A model generated the notes under the pieces. That model made no database searches. It saw nothing but the letters and a program-made list of their open reading frames with translations, and was not told the DNA's origin. From positions 1,860,001-1,924,000 of the forward strand of contig NZ_CP051884.1 of assembly GCF_012931845.1 (NCBI RefSeq): DNA of 64,000 nt. Direction: 5' to 3'. The translations under genes were made by a program, and so were the position numbers. Position 1 is the stretch's first letter, and each line of letters opens with the position of its first letter. This DNA is from Cellulomonas taurus. GTDB taxonomy: Bacteria > Actinomycetota > Actinomycetes > Actinomycetales > Cellulomonadaceae. This document shows positions 31,601 through 40,212 of this stretch, piece after piece.

Positions 31601-32473
31601 CTAGCTGGCGTCCTCGCCCACGACGGCCGCCGCGACGGCGACGATCCGCCCCCGGATCCCCGCCGCCCGCTCCGCGAACCCCCGCTGCCGCCGCACGTAC
31701 TCCGCCTTGCCCTCCGGCGTCTCGATCGCCACCGGCTCCAACCCGTAGCCGGACACGTCGTAGGGCGATGCCTGCATGTCGGTCACCCGGATCTCGGCCG
31801 CCAGCTCGAAGCTGTCCAGCAGCAGGTCGCCGGGGCAGAGCGGGCCGAGCTTCTGCGCCCACTTGTACAGGTCCATGTTGGCGTGCAGGCACCCGCCCTG
31901 GTCGTCGGCGATCTGGGTCTCACGGGTGGGTCGCAGGGCGTTCAGCGGCGCGGCCTCCGGGGTGAAGAACCGGTACGCGTCGATGTGGGTGCAGCGGATC
32001 CGGTGCGTCTCGACCACGGTGTCGGTGCCGGACTCGCCCAGCCGCAGCGGCAGGGCGTGTCGGTGCTGTCCGGGTGCCTCGCGGTAGACCATCGCCCATT
32101 CGTGCAGGCCGAAGCAGCCGGTGGCGATCGGCCGGGACGCGGTGGCCGACAGCAGGCCGTGCACGAACCGCACGGTGCTGCCCCGGTCGGCCACGAACGC
32201 CGCGACGTCCAGTGTCACGGAGCCGTCGGGCGCCGTGCGGTACCAGCGCCAGTCGGCGTGCGGGATCCCGTCGCCGGGGAGCAGGGTGACACCGGCGCCG
32301 GGGTGCCAGCGGCGCAGCTGACCGGGTTTGGCGGAGTAGTAGTCGAACAGGAAGTCGTCGATCGCGTGTCGCTCCCGCCGGGCGGTGCGGTCCCGGTGCC
32401 CGGCGGTCAGGGCGTCGGCCCGGGCCTCGTGGGCGGCGGCCAGCGGCTGCCAGTCGGCGGCGGTCAGGATCAC
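31601..32473 (-). CDS. Actinobacterial protein annotated as 3-methyladenine DNA glycosylase
   Basis: A 290-residue protein that matches, from memory of the family, an actinobacterial group carried in databases as 3-methyladenine DNA glycosylase (typical stretches: HAIDDFLFDYYSAKPGQLRRWHPG, here shortened as DFLFDYY and LRRWHPG; GLHEWAMVYR; HANMDLYKWA). I see no helix-hairpin-helix or classical glycosylase motif, so the enzymatic name is weak. TACCCT lies 6 nt before the GTG start, indicating a leaderless transcript. The neighbouring gene is a DNA polymerase homologue on the same strand, 14 bp upstream, which weakly favours a DNA repair role. Confidence 0.7.
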   Translation of the reverse strand: MILTAADWQPLAAAHEARADALTAGHRDRTARRERHAIDDFLFDYYSAKPGQLRRWHPGAGVTLLPGDGIPHADWRWYRTAPDGSVTLDVAAFVADRGSTVRFVHGLLSATASRPIATGCFGLHEWAMVYREAPGQHRHALPLRLGESGTDTVVETHRIRCTHIDAYRFFTPEAAPLNALRPTRETQIADDQGGCLHANMDLYKWAQKLGPLCPGDLLLDSFELAAEIRVTDMQASPYDVSGYGLEPVAIETPEGKAEYVRRQRGFAERAAGIRGRIVAVAAAVVGEDAS

Positions 32474-32485
32474 GGTGCCAGGGTA
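32474..32485 (-). promoter_or_regulatory. -10 box (TACCCT) for the leaderless glycosylase-like gene
   Basis: TACCCT (32485-32480, minus strand), 6-nt spacer GGCACC, GTG at 32473. The box lies in the short gap after the polymerase gene, so this gene may have its own promoter. Confidence 0.5.
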
Positions 32486-32487
32486 GG

Positions 32488-34203
32488 TCAGCCCGCCTGG
32501 TCGTAGGAGTCGACCACCGCCAGGTCCAGCGCGAACTCCACCGGGGTGTCACCGAACAGCAGGCGGCCCGCTTCCACCGCCGAGTCCCGCACCGCCTGGG
32601 CGACGATCTCCGCCTGGTCCACCGGGCTGTGCACCATCAGCTCGTCGTGCAGGAAGAAGACCAGGTGCGGGCGCCCGGGCAGCCCGACCAGCCGTTGCCG
32701 CAGCACCGCCATCCAGCAGAGTGCCCATTCGGCGGCGGTGCCCTGGACGACGAAGTTGCGGGTGAACCGACCCCAGTCGCGGGCGTGCCGTCGGGCCTCC
32801 CGGGCGGTCGACTCGTCGCCGCCCTCTCCCCCGGCCGCGAGGCGCTCGGCCCGGCTGTCGGCGGAGGGCAGCGGTGAGGACCTGCCGAGCCAGGTGGTGA
32901 CCTGTTCGCCGCGCTCACCGGCCCGGGCCGCCCGTTCGACCAGTTCCACCGCCTGCGGGTATCCCCGGGCGAGCTGGGGCATCAGCATCGCGCTCGCACC
33001 GGTGGTCGCGCCGTAGATCGCGCCGAGCATGGCGTACTTCGCCTGCTGCCGGTCCTGGACGATCCCGGCCTGGACCACCGCCTCATAGAGGTCGGCCTGA
33101 CGACCGGCGGCGGCCATCGCCCGGTCGCCGGACATCGCCGCCAGCACCCGCGGCTCCAGCTGGGCGGCGTCGGCGACCACCAGGACATGGCCGGGATCGG
33201 CCCGCACCGCCGACCGGATCCCGGCGGGCAGTTGCAGGGCTCCCCCGCCGCTGGACGCCCACCGACCTGTGACCACCCCGGCGGGTACGTAGTCCGGCCG
33301 GAACCGGCCACCGGTCGCCCAGCGGTCCATCCAGGCCCAGCCGTTGGCGGTCAGCAGCCGGGCCAGCTTCTTGTAGGCCAGCAGCGGCTCGATCACGGGG
33401 TGGTCGTGCTGGCGCAGCTCCCACTTGCGGGTGGTGGCGACGTCGAGCCCGGCGGCCCGCAGGGCGCGCAGCAGTTCGGGGGGCGAGTCGGGGTTGAGCC
33501 CGGGGCGTTCGAGGGCGGCGGCGATGACCTGCGCGAGTTCCTGCAGCTTGGCCGGCCGTTGGCCCTCGGGTGGCCGGGGTCCGAGCAGGTCGGTGAGCAG
33601 CACGTCGTGCAGGTCGGCCCGCCAGGGCAGGCCGTCGAAGCGCAGTTCGTCCGCGATCAGGGCGCCGACGGACTCCGCGGCCAGCAGCAGGCGCAGTCGC
33701 CCGTCGTCCTGGGAATCGACCAGGCAGCGGAGTTGCTCGCGGTACTCGGTCGCGGGGTCGGGCAGTCCGGCGACGGCCGGTTCCAGGTCGTCGAACAGGC
33801 TGGGCGGTGCCGGCTCGACCGTCGGACCGGCGGCGTCCCAGGCGGTGGGCGGCGCGGCGGCGAACCGGGTGCCGGTGGTGCGGCTGGACCGGCGCAGGAT
33901 GGCGTGGCAGAGCCGCAGGTCGTGGGCGCGGCGCACCCGGACCCCGGCGGCGAGCAGCTCCGGGTACCAGCGTTCGGTGTCGTCCCAGACCCAGCGTGGA
34001 TGCTCCGCCTCCTCCAGCGCTGCCACCGATGCGGCCAGCTGCTCGCGCGGAACCGTCCGGCCGGCCCCGAGCCCCTCGGCCACGACCGTCGCGGTGTCGG
34101 GTGCCGACCGGAGCTCGACCACACCCGGGCGGGTGGGATCGGCGGCGACCAGGACGACGGACACCGGGACATCCCACCACCCGTCGCCCACACCGCGGTG
34201 CAT
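32488..34203 (-). CDS. Family-A DNA polymerase homologue (bifunctional 3'-5' exonuclease/DNA polymerase type)
   Basis: A 571-residue actinobacterial DNA polymerase I-like protein lacking the 5' nuclease domain. Motif A (DAAQLEPR, about residue 345), motif B (RQQAKYAMLGAIYGATTG) and motif C (HDE at residues 519-521) carry the two catalytic Asp. The N-terminal third (about residues 1-170) occupies the exonuclease position, but the usual D-x-E metal site is not clear. ATG at 34203 has no strong ribosome binding site; a GTG at 34164 preceded by GGTGGG is an alternative. Its role alongside PolA is unknown; gap repair is an inference. Confidence 0.85.
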   Translation of the reverse strand: MHRGVGDGWWDVPVSVVLVAADPTRPGVVELRSAPDTATVVAEGLGAGRTVPREQLAASVAALEEAEHPRWVWDDTERWYPELLAAGVRVRRAHDLRLCHAILRRSSRTTGTRFAAAPPTAWDAAGPTVEPAPPSLFDDLEPAVAGLPDPATEYREQLRCLVDSQDDGRLRLLLAAESVGALIADELRFDGLPWRADLHDVLLTDLLGPRPPEGQRPAKLQELAQVIAAALERPGLNPDSPPELLRALRAAGLDVATTRKWELRQHDHPVIEPLLAYKKLARLLTANGWAWMDRWATGGRFRPDYVPAGVVTGRWASSGGGALQLPAGIRSAVRADPGHVLVVADAAQLEPRVLAAMSGDRAMAAAGRQADLYEAVVQAGIVQDRQQAKYAMLGAIYGATTGASAMLMPQLARGYPQAVELVERAARAGERGEQVTTWLGRSSPLPSADSRAERLAAGGEGGDESTAREARRHARDWGRFTRNFVVQGTAAEWALCWMAVLRQRLVGLPGRPHLVFFLHDELMVHSPVDQAEIVAQAVRDSAVEAGRLLFGDTPVEFALDLAVVDSYDQAG

Positions 34204-34228
34204 CCCGGGCGGTGTCGCCGCCAGGTCC

Positions 34229-34240
34229 TAGGCTGGTCGG
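34229..34240 (+). promoter_or_regulatory. -10 box (TAGGCT) for the leaderless PAC2 gene
   Basis: TAGGCT at 34229-34234, spacer GGTCGG, ATG at 34241. Same hexamer and spacing as dop and mshC. Confidence 0.6.
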
Positions 34241-35113
34241 ATGAGCGACCAGTCGACCACCCCCGCGGCGATGCCCGCCCTGCCCGGTGACGGTCCGATC
34301 CTGCTCGCCGCCTTCGAGGGGTGGAACGACGCCGGGTCCGCCGCGAGCCAGGCACTGGAACACCTGCACGAGGTCTGGGGCGCCGAGCAGGTGGACGAGC
34401 TCGACCCGGAGGAGTACCACGACTTCCAGGTGAACCGCCCGGTGATCGCCCTGACCCCGGAGGGCAACCGGGAGATCACCTGGCCGTCCACCGCGGTCGC
34501 GGTCGCCACCGCCCCGCGCACCGGCCGGACGATCGTCCTGGTGCACGGCATCGAGCCGTCGATGCGCTGGCGCCGGTACTGCGGTGAGCTGCTGGACATC
34601 GCCGGCGGCCTGCGCACCGAGACGGTGATCACCCTGGGCGCACTGCTGGCCGACGTGCCGCACACCCGGCCGATCCCGGTCACGGTGACCAGCGAGGACC
34701 GGGCGGTGCGCGGCCTGCTGGACGTGGAGTCGAACAGCTACGAGGGCCCGACCGGCATCGTCGGGGTGCTGCAGCACGAGGCTGCCGCCCGGGGGCTGCG
34801 CACCCTGTCGCTGTGGGCGGCGGTGCCGCACTACGTCGCCCACCCGCCGTCGCCCAAGGCGGTGCTCGCCATGCTGCACAAGATCGAGCAGCTGATCGGT
34901 GAGCCGATCCCGCTGGGCGATCTGCCGGAGGACGCGGCAGCATGGCAGGACGGCGTGGACGAACTCGCGGGGGAGGACAGCGAGATCGCCGAGTACGTGC
35001 GCCAGCTGGAGGAGGCGAAGGACACCGCCGATCTCCCGGAGGCCAGCGGCGAGGCGATCGCGCAGGAGTTCGAGCGCTACCTGAGACGCCGGGACAAGGG
35101 CCTAGGGGGCTGA
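34241..35113 (+). CDS. PAC2 family protein
   Basis: A 290-residue PAC2-domain protein (proteasome assembly chaperone 2 fold, related to archaeal PbaA/PbaB). Diagnostic segments are ILLAAFEGWNDAGSAAS, VLVHGIEPSMRWRRY, ITLGALLADVPHTRPIPV and LWAAVPHYVAHPPSPKA. In actinobacteria this family co-occurs with the 20S proteasome, but direct chaperone activity is not established. The C-terminal 60 residues are acidic and helical. It forms a two-gene unit with a phosphotransferase-like gene 2 bp downstream. Confidence 0.9.
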   Translation: MSDQSTTPAAMPALPGDGPILLAAFEGWNDAGSAASQALEHLHEVWGAEQVDELDPEEYHDFQVNRPVIALTPEGNREITWPSTAVAVATAPRTGRTIVLVHGIEPSMRWRRYCGELLDIAGGLRTETVITLGALLADVPHTRPIPVTVTSEDRAVRGLLDVESNSYEGPTGIVGVLQHEAAARGLRTLSLWAAVPHYVAHPPSPKAVLAMLHKIEQLIGEPIPLGDLPEDAAAWQDGVDELAGEDSEIAEYVRQLEEAKDTADLPEASGEAIAQEFERYLRRRDKGLGG

Positions 35114-35115
35114 GC

Positions 35116-35856
35116 ATGACCGCCGCGCCGGAACCGCAGGAGCACCCGCTGGACGGCGGGCACGTCAACGAGGTGGTCCGGATCGGCGACACCGTGCGCC
35201 GCACCGCCGGCCCGTGGACCCCCACGGTGCACGCCGTGCTCGCCTGGGCGCGCGCCCGGGGCGCCTGGATGGTCCCCACCCCGCTGGGCGTCGACGACCA
35301 GGGCCGGGAGATGCTCAGCTTGATCCCGGGCGACACCGGCGACTTCCCGCTGCCGGACTGGGTGTGGCACCCGCGCACCGTGCAGCAGGCGGGGACGTTC
35401 CTGCGGATCTGGCACGACGCGACCGAGGGGTTCCCGGTGGACGCCGGGCCGTGGCGGATGGCCGCCCATCAGCCCGCCGAGGTGATCTGCCTGAACGACG
35501 CGGCACCGTACAACATGGTCCATGCCGCCGGTCGGCTGGTCGGGTTCATCGATGTGGACATGGCCTCCCCCGGACCCCGGGTGTGGGACCTGGCCTACCT
35601 GGCGTACCGGCTGTGTTCGTTCTGCTCGGACACCCCGACCCCCGGTGGCCTGGATCCGCTGCACCGCCTGGACAGCCTGCTCGCCTCCTACGGCGACGAC
35701 GCGCCGACCCGGGCCGAGGTGCTGGCGACGATGGTCGACCGGCTGGCCGAGCTGGCGGACTGGACCGACGAGCACGCGCGGGCGAGCGGGCAGCCGGAGC
35801 TGCACCGGCACGCGCAGATGTACCGCCGCGACGCGCGACACCTGCCCACCCGGTGA
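35116..35856 (+). CDS. Aminoglycoside phosphotransferase-like kinase
   Basis: A 246-residue APH/choline kinase-like protein. The catalytic loop reads CLNDAAPYNMV: Asp and the metal-binding Asn are kept, while the His that usually begins this motif is Leu. The second metal Asp is in GFIDVDMASPGPRVWDLA. The N-terminal lobe is short, and the ATP-binding Lys is not clear (VVRIGDTVRR). It is likely a small-molecule kinase rather than an antibiotic resistance gene; nothing points to a substrate. ATG at 35116 lies 2 bp after the PAC2 stop. Confidence 0.82.
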   Translation: MTAAPEPQEHPLDGGHVNEVVRIGDTVRRTAGPWTPTVHAVLAWARARGAWMVPTPLGVDDQGREMLSLIPGDTGDFPLPDWVWHPRTVQQAGTFLRIWHDATEGFPVDAGPWRMAAHQPAEVICLNDAAPYNMVHAAGRLVGFIDVDMASPGPRVWDLAYLAYRLCSFCSDTPTPGGLDPLHRLDSLLASYGDDAPTRAEVLATMVDRLAELADWTDEHARASGQPELHRHAQMYRRDARHLPTR

Positions 35857-35907
35857 GTCGGCCCGCCGACGACCCGGCCGTCCCCGATCCGCGGCGCCCG
35901 GGCGCGA

Positions 35908-36552
35908 TCAGCTGAGCTCGGCCACCGCGCGGTCGAAGTCCGCCACCGCGGCATCGGTCAGCGGCTCGTCGAACAGCCCCCGCGCCACCGCGGCACCCAC
36001 GGTCACCGCGTCGACCCCGGCCAGGGCCAGGCGGCGCACGTCGTCGGTGCTGCGGATGCTCGCTGCCAGCACCGCGGTGCCGGTCCCGGCGAGCAGGCGG
36101 TGCATCTGGGCCACCTGCTCGTGCCCGTCACGACCCTGCTCGGTCATCCGCCCGACGTAGGGCGCGATCCACCTCGCCCCGGCAGCGGCGGCGGTGAGGG
36201 CCTGCTTCGGGTGGTAGACCGCCGTGATCAGCACCGGCACTCCCTCGTCGCTGAGGCGCCGGGCCGCGCTCAGGCCGTCCCTGGTCGCCGGGATCTTCAC
36301 GACGAGCCGGTCCGAGAGCCGCCGCAGGTCACGGCCCTCGGCCACGATCGCGGTCGTGTCGGCAGCGGTGGTCTGCACGAACACCTCCGCACTTCCCCGG
36401 TCCAGCAGCCAGCGCACCAGCTGTGGCACCTCGGCCAGTCGGACGCCGCCGCGCTGGAGGATCAGCGGGTTGGTGGTCACCCCCGCGAACAGTCCGGTGT
36501 CGAGCAGCGGGCCGAGGTCCGCCCGGTCGGCGCAGTCCAGGTACAGCCGCAT
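35908..36552 (-). CDS. Transaldolase / fructose-6-phosphate aldolase-like protein
   Basis: A 214-residue short transaldolase-family barrel, the size of FSA/TalC enzymes rather than the 330-residue classical transaldolase. LYLDCADRADLGPLL and GVTTNPLIL are the N-terminal signatures, VVKIPAT contains the Schiff-base Lys, and AASIRSTDDV and VTVGAAV form the phosphate site. It lies 1 bp after the kinase stop and is the last gene of the sugar operon. Expected reaction: transfer or aldol cleavage of a dihydroxyacetone unit from a ketose phosphate. Confidence 0.88.
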   Translation of the reverse strand: MRLYLDCADRADLGPLLDTGLFAGVTTNPLILQRGGVRLAEVPQLVRWLLDRGSAEVFVQTTAADTTAIVAEGRDLRRLSDRLVVKIPATRDGLSAARRLSDEGVPVLITAVYHPKQALTAAAAGARWIAPYVGRMTEQGRDGHEQVAQMHRLLAGTGTAVLAASIRSTDDVRRLALAGVDAVTVGAAVARGLFDEPLTDAAVADFDRAVAELS

Positions 36553-36553
36553 G

Positions 36554-38023
36554 TCACTCCTTCTCGGTCGGTTGCCGCCACTCGGCTAGCGCCCGGTAGC
36601 GGTCGAGCACGGATTCGGGCAGCGCCGCCGCCGGGTCGGTGGTCGTGGTGGTGGCGGGGGCCCAGCTGTCGCGCACGGTGGTGACCGGCGCACGGGCGAG
36701 CACGGCCGCTGCTTGGATCGCCGCACCGCGGGCGGTGGCCTCCGGGGCTTCCCGGGTGGAGACCGGGCGGCCCAGCGCGTCGGCCAGCACCTGCCGATAG
36801 GCGGCGGAGCGTGCACCGCCCCCGGCGACCACCACCTCGCCGTCGGCGGCCGCCCCCGCCGCCCGGATGGCCCGGTGCCCGCGGAGCAGGCCGAGGATCA
36901 CCCCTTCGTGGGCGGCCAGGGCCAGTTCCTCGCGGGTGACGTCCGAGCGCAGTCCGCCCAGCAGCCCGCGCGCGTCCGGGCGGTCGGGAGTCCGCTCGCC
37001 GTCCAGGTAGGCGGCCAGCACCATCCGGTCGGGTCGCCGCTCGGCCGCGAGCGCCAGCGCCGCCAGCCCGGGCAGGTCGACGCCGAGCAGCCGGGCGACG
37101 GTGTCGGTGACCTTGGTGGAGTTGAGCGAGCACATCAGCGGCAACCAGCCGCCGGTGGCGTCGGCGACACCGTCCACCCAGCCGGTGCCGTCGTGCACCG
37201 GGGTCGCGGACGTGGTCATCACCACCCCGGAGGTGCCGAGGGAGTAGAGCACCTGTCCGGGTCCGAGCCCGATGCCGAGCGCTCCGGCGTGCTGGTCCCC
37301 CGCCCCGGCGCCGACCAGCACGTCCCGGCGCAGGCCCAGTGCGGTGGCGGCCCGGGTGTCGGCCCGTCCGACGGCCTCGTCGGGGCCGGCCACCCGGGGC
37401 AGCATCGGCGCCCAGTCCCGATCGGACCGGACCCAGCGCTCCAGCAAGTCGGTGCGGTAGCGGTCCTCGTGGGCGGCGAAGTACCCCGTGCCGGATGCCT
37501 CGGAGCGGTCGGTGACCGCCTCGCCGGTCAGGCGGAAGGTGAGCCAGTCGTGCGGGAGCAGCACCCGGTGTGCCCGATCCAGCAGCGCGGGCTCGTGGGC
37601 GGCCACCCAGGCGAGTTTGGTGATCGTGAACGCGGCGGTGGGCACCGAGCCGACCGCCTCCGCCCAGCCGGACGCTCCGAGGTCCGCCACCATCGCGGCC
37701 GCCTGGGGCGCCGACGTCGTGTCGTTCCACAGCTTCGCCGCCCGGAGCACCCGGTCGGCCTCGTCCAGCAGCACCAGGCCGTGGCACTGGGCGGCGATGC
37801 TCACCGCGTCGATCCGGTCGGCGGTCAGCCCTGCCTGGTCCAGGGCAGCGGCCAGGGCGAGCCGGAGCGCCGACCACCAGTCCTCCGGGTCCTGCTCGGA
37901 GACCGGGGGCGCGGTGGCCGGATGCGGCGACCGTCCGGCGCCGAGCACCCGACCGTCGTCGGCGTCCCGCAGTTCCACGGTGCACGACTGGGTGGAGGAG
38001 TCCACCCCCGCCACCACGCCCAT
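36554..38023 (-). CDS. FGGY-family carbohydrate kinase (xylulokinase-like)
   Basis: A 489-residue sugar kinase of the FGGY family. The N-terminal domain begins GVDSSTQSCTVEL; GAGDQHAGALG contains the catalytic Asp; the C-terminal ATP-binding region has VVVAGGGARSAAYRQVLADALGRPV. Its overall pattern resembles xylulokinase more than glycerol kinase. ATG overlaps the stop of the SIS gene by one base (TGATG). Together with the ABC importer and isomerase it should phosphorylate an imported pentulose, pentitol or related sugar. Confidence 0.9.
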   Translation of the reverse strand: MGVVAGVDSSTQSCTVELRDADDGRVLGAGRSPHPATAPPVSEQDPEDWWSALRLALAAALDQAGLTADRIDAVSIAAQCHGLVLLDEADRVLRAAKLWNDTTSAPQAAAMVADLGASGWAEAVGSVPTAAFTITKLAWVAAHEPALLDRAHRVLLPHDWLTFRLTGEAVTDRSEASGTGYFAAHEDRYRTDLLERWVRSDRDWAPMLPRVAGPDEAVGRADTRAATALGLRRDVLVGAGAGDQHAGALGIGLGPGQVLYSLGTSGVVMTTSATPVHDGTGWVDGVADATGGWLPLMCSLNSTKVTDTVARLLGVDLPGLAALALAAERRPDRMVLAAYLDGERTPDRPDARGLLGGLRSDVTREELALAAHEGVILGLLRGHRAIRAAGAAADGEVVVAGGGARSAAYRQVLADALGRPVSTREAPEATARGAAIQAAAVLARAPVTTVRDSWAPATTTTTDPAAALPESVLDRYRALAEWRQPTEKE

Positions 38024-38655
38024 CAGCGGTCGCCGATCGGCGGGAGCTCGTCCGGCAGGTCGGCGCGCTTGCCCACCGCCCCGGCCGGGTGGGTGAACAG
38101 CACCTGTTCCCACCCGTACCCCCGGCGTCGCATCAGCACAGCGGCCAGGGCGTCGCCCCACACCGCGGTGGCCAGGGTCGACCCCATCGCGATCACCCCA
38201 CCGGGGTCGACCTCCGGCCCGGGGTCGATCACCACGGTGAGGTCGGCGAGCAGACCCAGGGTGGATCCTGGCGTCGCCGTGAGGGCGATCACCGGCACAC
38301 CGCGGCGCTGCACCCGGGCCGAGAGGTCGTTCAGCTCGTCCGACTCCCCGCCCCGGGAGATGGTGATCAGCAGGTCCCCGGCGGCGACCGCGCCCATCGT
38401 GCCGTGCAGGGCGTCCATCCCGGGCAGGAACACCGCCGGTGTCCCGCAGACCGACAGCAGATGGGCCATCCGGCGTGCCACCGCACCGGAGGTGCCGGAA
38501 CCGGTGACGAACACCTTCCCGGTGCAGGCGTCGACGAGTTCCACCGCCCGCAGGAAGGTGTCGTCGAGCTGCTCGGCCACGGCTGCCACGCCGCCGCCCT
38601 CCCGTCGCACCAGCTCGCGGGCGGTGCGCAGGGTGTCCTCGGCGCTGCTGGTCAT
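38023..38655 (-). CDS. SIS-domain sugar phosphate isomerase (KdsD/GutQ-like)
   Basis: A 210-residue SIS protein. The sugar isomerase motif VFVTGSGTSGAVARRMAHLL, ISRGGESDELN, and the C-terminal FTHPAGAVGKR resemble arabinose-5-phosphate isomerases (HPGGALGRR in KdsD), but the CBS pair of KdsD is absent. 6-phospho-3-hexuloisomerase-like activity is an alternative. ATG at 38655 is chosen over in-frame GTG/ATG codons upstream because GGAGG lies 7 nt before it. It is 17 bp from the ABC ATPase gene. Confidence 0.85.
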   Translation of the reverse strand: MTSSAEDTLRTARELVRREGGGVAAVAEQLDDTFLRAVELVDACTGKVFVTGSGTSGAVARRMAHLLSVCGTPAVFLPGMDALHGTMGAVAAGDLLITISRGGESDELNDLSARVQRRGVPVIALTATPGSTLGLLADLTVVIDPGPEVDPGGVIAMGSTLATAVWGDALAAVLMRRRGYGWEQVLFTHPAGAVGKRADLPDELPPIGDR

Positions 38656-38672
38656 GGTGGTGCCTCCGGGGG

Positions 38673-40208
38673 TCATGCCGCGGTCCACGCGGCGCGGCGC
38701 AGTGACTGGGGGGTGCGGTCCTTGGCGGTCAGCGGGGTCCCGCTCGTGCGGCCGTGCGACATCACCACCACGTCGTCGGCGACCTCGGCCACCTCGTCCT
38801 CCTCGGAGGAGACCAGGACCACGGTGAGGCCCGACTCGTGCGCGAGGGCCCGGACGATCCGGTGGATCTCCGCCTTCACGCCCAGGTCGACGCCCTTGGT
38901 GGGTTCGTCCAGGAGCAGGATCCGGGGCCGCTGCGCGATCGCCCGCGCCAGGAGCACCTTCTGCTGGTTACCACCGGACAGCCGGACCACCGGTCCGTGC
39001 CGGTCGCCCCGGACCCGGAGCCGTTCCAACAGGTCCTCGGCATCGCGCTGCACCGCCGCCCGGTCGAGGAATCCCGCCCGCCGGTACCGGCCGAGCACCG
39101 GCAGCGCCACGTTCTGCGGCGAGGACAGCCCGGGGACGATCCCGTCGTGCTTGCGTTCCTCGGTCAGGTACACCAGCCCGGCACGCTGCGCCCCTGCCGG
39201 GGTGCGTGGCCGGTGGTGCTGCCCGTCGAGCAGCACCCGTCCGGCCGTGATCGGGTTCAGTCCGACCAGGGCGCGCAGGGTCTCGGTCCGCCCGGCACCG
39301 ACCAGGCCGTAGATGCCGAGCACCCGGCCCGGCTCGGCGCGCAGGCTGACCCCGTGCACCCCGCCGGCGTGCAGGTCGTGCACCTCGAGGAGGCGGCCGC
39401 CCCGGCCCTTCGACGGCAGGGCGGCCACCACCTCGCGGGTCTCCCGGCCCACTTCGGCCGGGACCGGTGAGGAGGCGGACGCGGGGGCCGCCGCCTCCTC
39501 ACCGGCGATCGCGGTGACCACGTCGTCCCGGGACACTTCGTCCACCCGGGCGTCGATCCGCAGTCGACCGTCCACCAGCGCCGCCACCCGGTTGCACACC
39601 GCGTACAGCTCGTCGAGTTTGTGATCGACGAACACGATGCCCAGCCCACGCTCCTGCGCCAGGTGCCGGACCATCTCCAGCAGCCGGTCGACCTGGGTGC
39701 CCTCCAGGGCGGTCGTCGGCTCGTCCAGCAGCAGGAACCGCGCCTTGCGGTGGGTGGCGACCGCGATCTCCAGCATCTGCCGGGTCGCGACCGGGTACTC
39801 ACCGAGCTTGCGGTCGACGTCCAGGTCCAGCCCGAAGGACGCCACCAGCTCCCGGGCACCGGTACGCATCTCCTCCCGGCGGAGCATCCCGGCACGGGAC
39901 CGCTCGTCGCCCAGGTAGACGTTCTGGGTGACGGTCAGGTTCGGCAGCAGCGAGAGCTCCTGGTACACGGTGGCGACTCCGGCCGCGATGGCGTCCCGGG
40001 GCCCGGCGATGTCCTGCCGGACCCCGTCCACCTCGATGTTCCCCTGGTCGGGGGTGGTGGCGCCGGAGATCACCCGGAGCAGGGTCGACTTGCCCGCACC
40101 GTTGTGCCCGACCAGCCCGACCACGTCTCCTGGCCGGACCTCCAGGTCGATCCCGTGCAACACGGTGACCCCGGAGTACCGCTTGACGATCTTCCGCACG
40201 CCGAGCAT
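38673..40208 (-). CDS. Sugar ABC transporter ATP-binding protein (RbsA type)
   Basis: A 511-residue CUT2-class ATPase with two nucleotide-binding halves. The first has Walker [10 protein letters not shown] and Walker [12 protein letters not shown], with a degenerate signature ([13 protein letters not shown]). The second has the deviant P-loop GLVGAGRTE usual in this class, the signature [14 protein letters not shown] and [12 protein letters not shown]. The linker (about residues 240-280) is Ala/Pro/Glu-rich. ATG at 40208, 4 bp after the binding protein stop, is preferred to the overlapping GTG at 40226. Confidence 0.93.
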   Translation of the reverse strand: MLGVRKIVKRYSGVTVLHGIDLEVRPGDVVGLVGHNGAGKSTLLRVISGATTPDQGNIEVDGVRQDIAGPRDAIAAGVATVYQELSLLPNLTVTQNVYLGDERSRAGMLRREEMRTGARELVASFGLDLDVDRKLGEYPVATRQMLEIAVATHRKARFLLLDEPTTALEGTQVDRLLEMVRHLAQERGLGIVFVDHKLDELYAVCNRVAALVDGRLRIDARVDEVSRDDVVTAIAGEEAAAPASASSPVPAEVGRETREVVAALPSKGRGGRLLEVHDLHAGGVHGVSLRAEPGRVLGIYGLVGAGRTETLRALVGLNPITAGRVLLDGQHHRPRTPAGAQRAGLVYLTEERKHDGIVPGLSSPQNVALPVLGRYRRAGFLDRAAVQRDAEDLLERLRVRGDRHGPVVRLSGGNQQKVLLARAIAQRPRILLLDEPTKGVDLGVKAEIHRIVRALAHESGLTVVLVSSEEDEVAEVADDVVVMSHGRTSGTPLTAKDRTPQSLRRAAWTAA

Positions 40209-40212
40209 CGGA

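Noticed and set aside
34942-35856. 304-residue frame beginning inside the PAC2 gene
   Set aside because: The first 58 codons overlap PAC2 in another frame; kinase-like homology starts at ATG 35116.
35116-35856. Antibiotic resistance gene (aminoglycoside phosphotransferase)
   Set aside because: Only the broad kinase fold is shared; the loop His is absent and the gene is coupled to a housekeeping-type PAC2 gene.
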